DNA of 64,000 nt, from positions 14,356,076-14,420,075 of the forward strand of contig OU452229.1 in NCBI GenBank assembly GCA_911728455.2, read 5' to 3'. A program made the translations under genes and the position numbers. The first letter of the stretch is position 1. Every line of letters begins with the position of its first letter. The DNA comes from Marthasterias glacialis (lineage: Eukaryota; Echinodermata; Asteroidea; Forcipulatida; Asteriidae). This document shows, in pieces, positions 11,801-23,500 of this stretch. The notes beneath the pieces are model-generated. The model searched no databases. It was not told the DNA's origin and was given only the letters and a program-made list of their open reading frames with translations.

Positions 11801-12065
11801 TACATTTAAATTACAAACTTAAGGGACAATATTGCTGCTAAGCAATGTTCGAGCTGGGGATTGAGATTTCATAAAGCTGTTGTAGGCAAAATATGCTTCA
11901 ATGGTTGGTGTCTAGTTTCTGCTTTAAGATAGTTCATTGCTAAGCGTTTTTGTGCGTGTTATCGGCTTTGAAGAATAAAAACGATAAGACCACCTGACAA
12001 TGTCTCGTGACAAAATATGTAAAAACAAAAGGGGTGGGGATATAGATGCAAGGGTTGCAGGAGCA

Positions 12066-12330
12066 CAGTGGTTTTACGATGGCTCAGTGGATTCTTCAGT
12101 GCCTTTCACTTCTGAGGACCCCGGTTCGAATCCCGGACCGGAGCCCTTGCATTATGTGGAGTGGTTTTTCAGTCCCCACCTGATTGCGTGGGTTTTCCCT
12201 ATTTGGGGTTTTCCTCCAACATCTAAAACGGACTTCTCTTCACCATCTTCTCTATACACAGGTATCCTACAGGTCACAGTGCTAGTCACTTTTATGAGTC
12301 CCTTGGATTTATTACCAGAATTAACATATT
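12066..12330 (+). mobile_element. tRNA-derived SINE
   Basis: The A box TGGCTCAGTGG is at 12,080-12,090 and the B box GGTTCGAATCC at 12,123-12,133. A body with GTGGTTTTTCAGTCCCCACC and GCGTGGGTTTTCCC follows. The head matches the SINE at 49,630-49,862. This is a mobile repeat rather than a functional tRNA: there is no closed acceptor stem at tRNA length. Confidence 0.75.
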
Positions 12331-14938
12331 AATAACATTTTAACCTTCGAGAAAGACTCTGCTTGAGTTGAACAGTGAGGCCATTATCAGTTGTTTCCAT
12401 TTATATCCAACAAAATATATGTCCTTTTGGTTGGTAAAGCAGTTTGCAACATTTAATTATAATTTTTATTATTATTATAATAATGACAATAATAATTGAA
12501 AAACACGTTTTGTTTAAATTGTACATTTTATGTAGTAAGCGGTTTCTTATCTCCAACGTTTATCCATCTACAACTGTTATTCACTCAACGTGATGTAGAA
12601 GTTATTGTACAAAGAACAGAATTACGTAGGCCTTAACTTTACTTCAGCTAATGCTGCCAGAGAGAACGCCCTGGTATTAAAAGTTAACCCTTCTCTCTCA
12701 CACATGGAACCAAGTTAGCTTTTAAAAAAATGTGTGGTTCCCCCACCCCCCACCCCCACCCCCCCCCCCCGGCCAACATGTAAAACCGTGGTGTACCCTA
12801 AAAAAAATACCCGGGTCAAAGCTTTGGACCGAATACTTAACATTATGAGTATGAAAATCGTCCAGGTTAACTGCATTTAATCACTATGAGAAACAAAAAT
12901 TGATCCAAGGGGCACCCAGTAAAACTATCGGTTTCACGAAAGAGTAAAAGTGACACTTACTTATTATGTTCGTTCAATTCCAGTCTCAGCGATTTTCCCC
13001 CACTTGTTCAGAGGTTTGTATCTGGCTCGATCTCGCGTCCAGCAATTTATTTTTGTGAAACGCAGTTTTAAGGAGACGTGGCGAAAGTGTTCGTGGTTAC
13101 GAGAAATCTGATGGCATCCTCCGTAGGCGAGTTTGCGCCGGTGCGACAAACGTCGGCATGGTAACGGTAAATAACCACTCTCAGCACAGCAACGTGTGCC
13201 TGATGCAGCCCATCCACGGTGTGCAATTATTCAAAAGTTTGATTTATTTAAGGGGACTATGTCACATTCCTCCACTTTGCCCGTTTGCCATTGCATTCAA
13301 TTGGTTAGCGCAACATGCAAGAGTCGTCTACCTACATACCCACTATGCTATTGTAAGGGGTTGTAGAATATAATGAAGTGTGTACATTTACAAACTAGAT
13401 GAAAAGGAAAACTTAATGTGATAATATTTGAATATTAAACGCAATAACAAATTCTATTTGACCTCAGAAAGATGACAACAAGATAAGTCAAAACTGGATA
13501 AGTCAAAACAATGAAAAGGAAGTGATAACAGGGGTACCAAAAATAAGAATGGGTTAAAAATTCAGGTGGAGGGGCAAGGCAGGGTGAAAAAAAGAAGAGG
13601 GGTCAGATGGTGGGAGGTAGAGGCAAGACACAAGGAGAAGAACTTGGAAAAGCACGACTTCGGAACACAAGACGACGTGCCCAGCCGTTAAAAGAGTGGT
13701 ACAAAAGCAACACGCCAGAAGACAAACACTCAAGACAATGCAATACACAAGACAGTTAAACGATTTAAAGTAAGAATAATACAAACACATTCAATGAAAA
13801 AAAACGCCATTGCAACAGCCAGCGACAATAAAGCAAAATACAAAAAGAAGACATAATTGTTCAATACACCACAAAACAACCTGGTCCAGACAACTGTGAA
13901 AAAATAGAAATACCAAAACAGACAATAAGAACGAAATGTACAACCCAAATGCGTAAAATATTACACGTATAAATATCATAAATATAAAGCGCCATAGCAG
14001 AACAACAAATTCAATTGTCCATATTGGATGTTTTTGTACCTAATCAATACTCATTTTTGATCGTTAACGTATAAAATAATTGCATTCTCCAGTGTGGGAT
14101 AAGTTTGGAAAATTGTCATTCAACTCAAGAATTAAGTCAGGATTTCAAGTTATGGCGTCAAAATAACCCACTTATATCACACACTTGTTTTACCTTTCAT
14201 GTAAATACAAGACAAAATGTCGGCTTGAGGGAAGGGTAAGAAACACGTCCAGTTACACTTAAAATAATTAAATGGCCTTAGCTCAGAAATACTGACATCT
14301 CCCTTCAACAATTCAACTATTGGCCTAAATCTATTTGGCTTTTTAAGCATCAGTTTATATTTTTACTGTGTGGTTTTGGTGTTGGCGTTTGTTTGTTGGG
14401 TTGTTTGTTTGTTTGTTTGTTTGTTTGTTTTTTTTTGTTTTTTGTTTTTTTTGGGGGGGGAGGAGTTTGTTTGTTTGTTGGGTTGTTTGCTTATCTGTTT
14501 GTTCGTTGGGGTGTTTTTTGTTTGTTTTGGGGCAGAGATGTAGTTTACGGTAGTCAGTTATAATGTAATTGTTTTATGATCGCTCTGAAACAAACTGCGC
14601 ACTGCTGAGTTTATGGTGAAAAATGATATTGCCAGCCAAAACCAACGTACTCGTTTAATCACAATGTCGTCGGGATGACAACATAGTGTGATGGCATGAC
14701 ATGTAGCAGTAGGATCCGGGTTGTTACCGTACAACAAAACTCTTTATCACTCACATCCCACAAAGAAACCGCGGTGTTATGACATTCCCATGGAAACACA
14801 ACACTGACAACAATGCAATATTTGTGAGCCCAACCATTCTTGTTCAGTCAACTGATAAAAAGCTTTCGTGCGCAAGAGCAACGCACTGAAAATGACTTTC
14901 AAGTTGAACTGTTAAATTTTGTATACAAATCTCGCATG
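12331..14938. other. Intergenic, low-complexity tracts only
   Basis: It contains a C-run near 12,735-12,770, an (TTTG)n tract at about 14,397-14,430 and G/T-rich sequence to 14,535. Open frames here (for example 13,554-13,979 minus) are Phe/Leu/Cys-rich products of biased composition. No gene is supported. Confidence 0.4.
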
Positions 14939-15472
14939 TTAAAGGTTCACTGAAATAAAAAGTATTCATGCTTTTACGTAACACCTTATAATTTGTATAA
15001 AACGATTCACTTGTAAGAAATCATTTTTTTGCATTCCTGTGTATTTTTGCACAATTTGGTTTCTTTAAAAAATAACAGTCTTCAGGAACGCCCACAAAAA
15101 TAGATCACTTGCTAACAATGGCTGGATTCTCAACGTGACATCACATGCATTACAACCAAGAATGAATTTGTTAATAGAAGAACACATATTTGTCATTCCT
15201 TTGGCAGACCCAATCCCAGAACAATTGTTTTGTGGAATAGCTCAAAAAACATTATGTAATGCATGTGATGTCACGTTGCGAATCAAGCCATGTTAGCAAG
15301 TGACCTACTTTTGTGGGCGCTCCTGAAGACTGTTATTTTTTTTTAGAGAAAACAGATTATGCGAAAAATACACAGGAATGCAAACAATTATTTCTTACAT
15401 GTGAATCGTTTTATAAAAATCATAAGGTGTAACATAAAAGCATTAATAGTTTGTATTTCAATGAACCTTTAA
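14939..15472. mobile_element. Long inverted-repeat element, arms about 220 bp
   Basis: The left arm starts TTAAAGGTTCACTGAAAT and the right arm ends ATTTCAATGAACCTTTAA. The arms also pair at TGCATTCCTGTGTATTTTT, AACAGTCTTCAGGA(A)CGCCCACAAAA and CACGTGACATCACATGCATTAC-like words with moderate divergence. About 90 bp of unpaired sequence lies in the middle. No transposase is present. It is a foldback MITE. Confidence 0.8.
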
Positions 15473-16127
15473 TGTCAGCCGCAGTATAGCCATGCACTTT
15501 AAAGTATATTCATCATTATCATCATAATTTGATAGGTATAGTTAATGGACACCAGATGGGAAAACTCCCACATAACTACAGAACTGTCCATTATAAGATC
15601 GTTAACCAAAAAAACACATTAACATAATGGGTTTTATTTCTCTTCATATAAACCTATTTACTCTTGATTGTTAAATTGATCTAAAATTAAGATGTTAATT
15701 TAAGGTTCTGTAACCCCCCCCCTTTAATTTAAATGATGCAGTTTCTGAAAATAAACAACATTTCAATAAAGCAGGGATTTGTACAAATTATTTTGATGGA
15801 ATTTATATCTGAAAAGCAGCCGCTACTTACAAAAAAAATACGGTGGTTTACTTTATTTTAATCCAATTCCCCAAGCAGGGGAAGATGTAAAATGTTATCT
15901 AAAACACAAATAATAAATGTACGTAATTACTTCATTAGATTTTGTCACATTTATGTTGCCCCAATAACTGAAAGGAATGTATTACTCCAATTCGAAGACT
16001 GTGAGCTCTGTGAGTTCCTGCCTCAGAGAAATAATTAGGTGCAAACATTTAGTTGATCTTAAGGAAACATGAATCCTGCATGTTTTTTTTTTAAATTTAT
16101 TTAATGAAATTTGAAATCTGAAAACTT
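15473..16127. other. Intergenic, nothing recognised
   Basis: AT-rich sequence with a C-run at about 15,714-15,722. I see no open frame of note, RNA gene or clear repeat. Confidence 0.35.
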
Positions 16128-16337
16128 GCACTGACGTCACACGCAAAAAATGTCATTTTGGGAGTCAAATTGTGTCAAATGGTGAGCGTTTGAACGCAGA
16201 CACGTCGCCTACAATGCACACTCAATACATAGTAACACACGGGTTTTAAAACAAGAACCAGATACGGGTTAGATGACTCCTAAAATTGGCGCAACCATTA
16301 TTTATTGTGGTGATGACGCCTGGTGAATTGGATCAAT
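16128..16337. mobile_element. MITE family E, diverged copy
   Basis: It has GACGTCACACGC near the left end, CATTTTGGGAGTCAAA, GGTGAGCG, the inverse ACTCCTAAAATTGGCGCAACCA, and GGATCAAT at the right end. These are the landmarks of the copies at 6,030, 25,812 and 30,205, but more diverged. Confidence 0.5.
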
Positions 16338-17605
16338 ACAGGTTAATGTTAGAACATAGTATTTTTGAAAATGCGCAGGTGAGAAAGGTTTTACTCAAAA
16401 CATTTTTTCTTTCTTTTATGGGTCTTAATAGCGTCTTTACGATCGACTCGGCAATAGGCGAAAGCAGACGCGATTACATCAGTCCGTCGTCGTTTTGTGC
16501 AAACCGCTGGCGCCCCTTTCTTTAAAATGCAATGAACGAACAAACTGAGCAACAGTCATAATGGTCGACGTGCCAAACTCGGTTTTTATAAATTACACAA
16601 TACATTACCGTAGGATTATTCGTTTTTCACAAATGCAAACCACTTTCTAAAAAGGGTCATGCGCGTCGATAATCGCTCAAAATGTTGAAGAAAAGACGAC
16701 GAGGTTGTATGAGGCTGTGTAGTGTAGGCCCACGTTGCAATTCAACCTCTCACAAAAGATTTGTGAGAAATATACCGATAGAAAATATAACCAAAATATG
16801 TGTTGATACACAAAAAACGTGTAAACGCGTATAGGTCACTTGCGAGGCTGATGTAGTTTACAGATACGTTTTTTGCGTGCTGTAGTTTTGTTGTTGTTGA
16901 GAGTTTAAAATTAGGGGGTTAATATTTTGTTTTAAGCTTTGAGTTTCACACGAACTCAAAATTATTTTGCAAGAAGTCTTTTCTCGGATTTATTTTCAAA
17001 ACGTTTATTTCAAAACAATGTTTAGCATTACGATCAATTAAAAAAAAAAAAATCTGGGTCCTACTAATAAAATAATCATCTTAGCGGTTTGCTGAACACG
17101 TCAGCCTAAACGGGAGTCAAAAGTTTAAGACGTATTTTACCCTGGTTCTCCGGATCGACTGAATCTCGAGGCATGGTCTTCTAGTTAATACACAGCCCGG
17201 CTGCAGGTTACCAGCGTGAACCAAAAACGAAAACATTTTCTCTGCTTTGTTTAGAGCTGTGTTCCTGGGGGAGCAAACTCATGGTCTGCCCGTGAGAATT
17301 ACAAGTATTCGGGGAGAATATTCATTCGCAGGAGAGAAGTGGAAACTACGTTATTATTTTAGTCTATTAGACCGTGCAAGTCTTGCGTGTTATCGTTAGG
17401 AACCATGGGCACAACATTGGCAAAATTACAAAACTGTCACAATATATGCACATTACTTACATGGTATAAAGATGGTCACGGTTTAGACATCCCATGAAAT
17501 ATTTTTGCTCAAAAAAGCTATATTTTTTTTTAGAGATGCGTTAAAACAAATAGTTTTGATCTTGCGAGTCCAAAACCCGACGTTTGAGAACAGTGAAAAC
17601 ATAAA
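16338..17605. repeat. Intergenic with an old dispersed repeat copy
   Basis: The segment 17,465-17,605 resembles 5,185-5,320. The rest is AT-rich and unassigned, with an A-run near 17,041. Confidence 0.35.
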
Positions 17606-17823
17606 TGTGACTCAGCCTGTGTAAATGAGACACTTTGAGGTAAAAATTTTAGTCCAAATTTCATCATGTAGGGAATCTTCCAAGGATTAAAAAGACACCA
17701 CACTGACCTCTACAGAGTTGACTGTTCTGGATTGGAACCGTAAACTCTGTAGAGGTCAGTGTGGTGTCGTTTTAATCTTTGGAAGATGCCCTACATGATG
17801 AAATTCACACAGGCTGAGTCACA
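17606..17823. mobile_element. Foldback element, interrupted arm
   Basis: The outer ends are TGTGACTCAGCCTGTGT and the inverse ACACAGGCTGAGTCACA. Inner arms of about 63 bp pair through AAATTTCATCATGTAGGG and GACACCACACTGACCTCTAC with their inverses, around a 27-bp loop. The left arm has about 30 extra bases between outer and inner parts that the right arm lacks, so an indel occurred after the element formed. Confidence 0.8.
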
Positions 17824-20299
17824 AATATCAAGGTCTTTTTTCAGTATTTACTTGTGACTCCCGATGACTGATTGAGCTTCTAACTTTCACAGGTTTGTTA
17901 GGCCTATTTCATGTATATGTACATGTTGGGTGACATAAAGTGCGATACTGGTCTGTGACAATTTACCAATGTTGACAGCGTACAGGAAGCCGAATCTACG
18001 CCCATCGTTCGCTTGAGACTCGCACAGTCTGTTATTTTGATACTTTCTGCTGTTTAAGCAGGATTGCCCGTTCAAGAATTCAATTTAAGACTAATTATGT
18101 TGTTGAGACAATGACACGTCTCTCTGTCTCAGCAGTGGGATTGTCACTGCTTGACACTGGTAACCATTGCTGCCGGGCGCTGCAACATGCTCATTCGCTT
18201 TATTCACGGGTGATTATTAGGCTGTGTTTTTTTCACAACCATCTTATTGCTCGCTCGCATCAGTGAACATGACTAGACGGTCTGATGGTAAACCAGCACC
18301 GTTTCATTTCTGGCATGAAATATCTAGATTCACGGATAGATGCCACTCAGCTTTTAGTTAATTCACCCACAAGAATTGACATTTGAAAGTGACAGATACA
18401 AATATGAGTATCGCACACTGGCGACTCCTGAGTTGGCTAACTCGTGATTAAAGCTCAACAAACATTTGTTGTTTGTTCCTCCTGTAGTCAGTCGTAACCT
18501 GAGTCCTTATTTTAAAACAAATGCAGTCAACACACGCATTGTGTTGACTTTTGTTTTTCATTTTACACAAACAGCAAACATTTTGTTTATACAGTTATTT
18601 ACATTCATTCGTTTCTACTGGGCACAAACTTAAATAACACAAGCATTACTAATATAAGTTAACCAGCTTAAATCCAGCCGGTATTGTTCTGACTTGGCGT
18701 AGACCACGCAAACTGTGACATCAAATGTTTACAAAAGAGCCGCAGAGCCTGGACTTCCTGCAGGCACAATTTGTACACAGCTCAAATAAACAAAACATGA
18801 CATCTTAATGTATGAAGATCGCACTCTAAGATGTTGTATCAACTTTTGATACGAAAGGAGGAGCACATCTTCAAACTTGTCCAACTGTGATTTCTACTTA
18901 TCTTAGTCTTGTAATGGTATAAAATGTAACATGTCTCATCAGTGTGGTAGTTCATAAAATAAACTTGACCAAGATCAGTCTTCATAAGTCCACAAAAAAA
19001 AGAGAAGACAAAAAAACCATAATGCAATAAAATATTTACAATTCACTTTTCATACACATAAAATCTATCTACCTTTCAAATGTTATTAGGGAGAAAATTG
19101 AATGTTATCAAACTTATTGTACCAACAAACTTATACAAAAATAATGTTCAACAAGTTCAAGTCATACTTGATTTTCATTTCAGAAACCCGTTAATAGGCC
19201 TATGTTTAAATCACACACTCAAAACAATTTATATGAAAATGGAATTTTATCGGATAAAAATGACATGTGGAGAACCATCAGCTGTTGTGGAATTGGGTCG
19301 TCGTGGTAAACAGTTCCAACATTATAACTAAAACTCTAAAGTACTTTCTAATCAATTTTTATCCACAAAATGCGTAGCTGAGTTGACGATTTCTGTAATC
19401 AATTAAAATAAGTCACTTTAAAATCAATTGGAGTGGCCTTTTGGGGGCCCTCGATTAAAACAAGGCAGTGAAAACGGTCACCATGTTCAAGATCTTACGG
19501 TAAAAATAAAATAAATAGACTAAATTTAACTCAACAAAGGCAATTTATGATTAGTCATGAGTTGTTGCTATATTCACTCCATTCAATGTGCCAATCGTAA
19601 GGGGATATTTCACGATTCTTTTTATGTTTTTATTTTTAATATATTTAAATGTGCAAGATACGTATACATAATTTCAGATTTTGCAAGATAAATTTCCCTA
19701 GTAACACCACAGATAACGAATTGGCCAATCCCAAAGAGACCGCGAAACCAGAAACGCAGCTTGCCCAAGCCAAATTAGAACAAAGCAGCCCCTTGGATGA
19801 GGAGAGCTTACCCCATGGAGTGGGGCTGCAATGACGTGTATAGCGGCATATAATGAAATTGATGGTGTAATCCATAAAATGAATTATTCGAACTAGCCTG
19901 AATAATTTACTTGTTCAAAAGTTGCATTGTGTGGATATGTATACACATCTTAATAAATTATTTCAATAATTCTGTCCGTACCCTAGAGGGAATGGAAATA
20001 ATCAATGAAATTAATTCACTGGAAAAGAATCAATGAAATTAATTCACGCTATTCTTTTAACGTGATGGCAAAATTAATTTGGTTCGGAGCACAAAAAGGA
20101 TTTCATGGGATGTGAACAAAGAATTAGCTCTACGATTTCAAAGTTTATGACAAGAAATAAAATGAAAGTGATGAGATTTGAAGTTTACCCACTTCGATGC
20201 GGAGTTCCATAGCCTCGTTGTCAGGTACCCGGTTCAGCATCGGCGCACCGTTATTATTTCACTGTTCAAGTGATTGGCGCCATCTACCGTTGCTGCAAC
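17824..20299. other. Intergenic / 3' flank of the SEA-EGF gene
   Basis: No gene is supported. A short plus-strand open stretch at 19,680-19,834 has protein-like composition but no recognised domain and no flanking exons. For the minus-strand gene ending at 20,300, the nearest clean AATAAA on the minus strand is at about 19,629-19,634, which would imply a 3' UTR of about 670 bp. This is uncertain. Confidence 0.35.
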
Positions 20300-20568
20300 T
20301 TACTGTACACGATCGTCACTCCCCTCCTCCCTCGAACGACTTCCGCGGGATTCCTTTCCACGGGGACGTCTGGCTGCCGACTCCATGTCGGGCTCCGAGC
20401 TGACCTTGTTCGTCTTCGAACATTTGATCGCCAAACAGACAATGATGATGATGATGATAAGCAGAAGCGCGACTGACCCTAGGACGATGCCGACGATCTG
20501 AGCAGTAGTTAGGCCTGGATCCGCAGGCCCGGGTGTCGATGTTGTTGTTGCTGTTGCTGTTGTGATAG
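20300..20568 (-). CDS. SEA/EGF gene exon 42: transmembrane helix and tail
   Basis: The exon begins at 20,568 after TTTATAG. It encodes a short Thr-rich stretch ([18 protein letters not shown]), then [20 protein letters not shown] with VCLAI as a single membrane helix, then KCSKTNK and a tail of about 40 residues rich in Arg, Ser and Glu. It stops at TAA 20,302-20,300. The basic residues right after the helix fit the positive-inside rule, so the tail is cytoplasmic and the protein type I. CA|GTAAGT overlaps the stop codon and could act as an alternative donor. Confidence 0.88.
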
Positions 20569-23500
20569 CTATAAATAAAAGAAAATCACGCTTGAAAAAT
20601 GGTATAGGCCTATATAGCTTAAACAAGATTAACAAGCAAACGTTTTTGGTGCTTTTGCAGTCTTAAGTACTGAAGCAAAGGTTTCAAAAGATTGCTATCT
20701 TTGTTCTGTTACCATCTCCGAATGTTGCAGATATTTTAAGGGCCACACCACACGAAACCATTTACATCAGTCCTAACCAGTTTTAGGCAATCTCCAAGAA
20801 GAAAATAACCTCACATTAAAAATGTTAACATGACTGTCGTGGGGAAAGTTAGACCTTGTTAGAAAAAATACATAACGTTGCTCGACCAAAATGGCCTCCT
20901 TTTGTATCGTGTGTGACAAAGACCTAAAAGACGAAAAGCTCTTACCTGTTTCGCATTCACTGCCCGTATATTGACCGCTGCAACTGTAATTAACCAAAAG
21001 ACACACAAACCATTTAAGATATCTGCATAGACCTCTGCAAATTAAACACAAATTGCCGAGTACATGACTGTGAACGACCGCATACTATGTTAGCCAGTAT
21101 CGCACTGTCGGACGAAAAATGTTCACACAATTCGCCGCATTGGGGACAGAACCTCAGGGGTGGGGGGAAGAATCCCCTGCCAAATAGGGGCTTGGACCCT
21201 TCAGTAATTTTGAAAAACGTATACACTTACGGCGTAGGACTTCAAAACAGGTTGATGATGCCCTAGCCGGAGCCTTACCCGGAGCCTTAGCTTGAGCCTA
21301 AGCCGGAGCCTAAGTCGGAGCCTGTAAGCCGCAGTGGTTTCGAAAATCGGCCATAATCCATAAACGCCTTTTGTATTGAACCGTTGTATTAAATGCTGCT
21401 TTAAAGTGACCGTCCTTCACGTTTATTTAACCAATTAAATTATCGCTGAACTGTCAACAACATTTTACGCTAAGCTTCTTTGGAGTTCTCATACCAGGGT
21501 CCACTTCCATAGCTCTGCTTGAGCACAAAAAAGTATAGCTGGGCACAATAAAGTTATGCTAACCAAAGGTTACCAGCCAAAATACCATGTCACGTGCACC
21601 ATCTTTGAATGGCATCCTGCCAATTTTTGCTTAACACAAAAATGTCCGCTATAAAGCGGCTCCTATGAAATTGAGCACAGAAAAGAAGGTGCACTGCAAA
21701 AACTGATGTGTCAAATTGATTCTTTTGGTATCTATAATGTGACAACACCGACATGGCGTTATTATCCCCATTGCTTTATCGTTGGTAAAATTAACACAAT
21801 GTCGGTGTTGTCACATATAGATACCAAGAGAATCAATTTAACAACCCCAGTTTGTGCAGTGAGTACTTCCAGTTTGCTTTACATTGTATCTGGGTTCCAT
21901 GTTAAAAATAGTTTGGATTGTTGAAAACAGATACAGTCAGCGAAATCGAAAAGACGGTTTTTTTCTGGCATGAGAAAGACATATAATGAATATATAAGTA
22001 ATACAATCTGTGCCTAAATACGCTCTTCTACTGAAACTTACTTGCATGTGATATTACTGTTGACGATTTCGCAGACCCCGTCATTCAAACAAGAGCTCTG
22101 TTCACAGAAAATGCTCACATCTACGGGATGAAAATTACAACAAAACTTAACGGTGCTCGTTTTCAGAAAATGGATTAAAATTCAGCTGTTTTTATTCTCG
22201 TGATTGCTGTTACTTTGCCTTAATGCTATTCTATATTATCAATTCTATATCACTATTATAGTCAATATTCAGAGGAACAGAATTTGATACAGAGGGAGCG
22301 TGCACCCGCTACCTCACGCACGGAACTCCTCTGATGGGCGAAAGATGATGTGGGTCAATTGTACGAATGTCCACTTGAAAAATGTTTGTTGTGTATAAAC
22401 TGGTGAGTGATCGTATGATTGGTCAGTACCATTGTCTCAATGGGCAAAAATGTTTTATGGCTTTATTCTTACATATCACTTATTGATTTTATTTTAATTC
22501 TGAAGTCCTATTCGGACACGCGCAAACAGCAGGTGGTGATATTCATATCTCGCCAAATAAAAACATTTAGTATACAGATGACCCTAAAGACAGGGACCAG
22601 TCTTCGGTGGTTGAGAACGGTGCGTATAGCAGGTCGTGTGTGTTCACTGAAGTCACTGGACGCCATGTTGAAACTCGCATGATGGGACAGTATCAACAGG
22701 TCCCGTGCGTGTCTGATGCAAATTTTCAAAAAAAATGTACAGTGAATGAAATAGAATTGTGGGCATAAACAAGCTTTAGGAATAAGAAAAAGTTGTTGAT
22801 GAATCAAAATCCCTTTCATAATTTACAAAATACATCACATTTTGCATACGCAATGTGTGTCCGTAAACATTTGTTTTTTATCGCTTGTTCCAAAATGGCC
22901 GCCGGTTGGCTGTAACGACATCATGGTCATGTGAACACGTGTAGGCCCGACCACTTAGTCAGTTAGTACAATGGACATTATGCATTGACGTCATCCTGCC
23001 GCCATCTTAGAGGTAAAACGATGATGAAACAATGGAAACGCACAGATTTGTACGCGCAGCTCAGAGGATTGGCCAATGAACAGCCTCCTGTTGACCTCTA
23101 GGGGAGGGCGCCCTACTCAAATGATGTCATGTGCATAAGGTCTATACAACAGAGATCAGTGGTTTGAATACGGATTAATAAATACCTTCTGTGTTGATTG
23201 AACCCATAGCGATGACAATTCCGTCTTGGGCAGCTTTGCTTTCAATATCCTGGGTAATCTTGGTCGCATTTGTGGTGGCGTTCTCAGGGTAGGTTAAGGC
23301 AAAGTCTGCGACAATAGAGCCAGCACTGAAGCTAATTACCTCACAGCCAACTGCACCAGTTGATCTTTGCAGAAACTATAACAAGTACAATGAAACAATA
23401 ATAATACACAATGGATTAAGATGAAAATTTCGGTGGCTTTTTCGAGGTTTAGGAAATTCGTCCTTGTTGTTGTTGTTCTTCTTCTTCTTCTTCTTCTTCT

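Noticed and set aside
13554-13979. Hydrophobic minus-strand membrane protein
   Set aside because: Phe/Leu/Cys-rich content follows from A-rich DNA. There are no splice or start signals, and overlapping frames look equally good.
20183-20246. Extra cytoplasmic-tail exon (MLNRVPDNEAMELRIEV)
   Set aside because: It looks protein-like, but no acceptor joins it in frame to the possible donor at the stop codon, and the implied intron would be about 45 bp.
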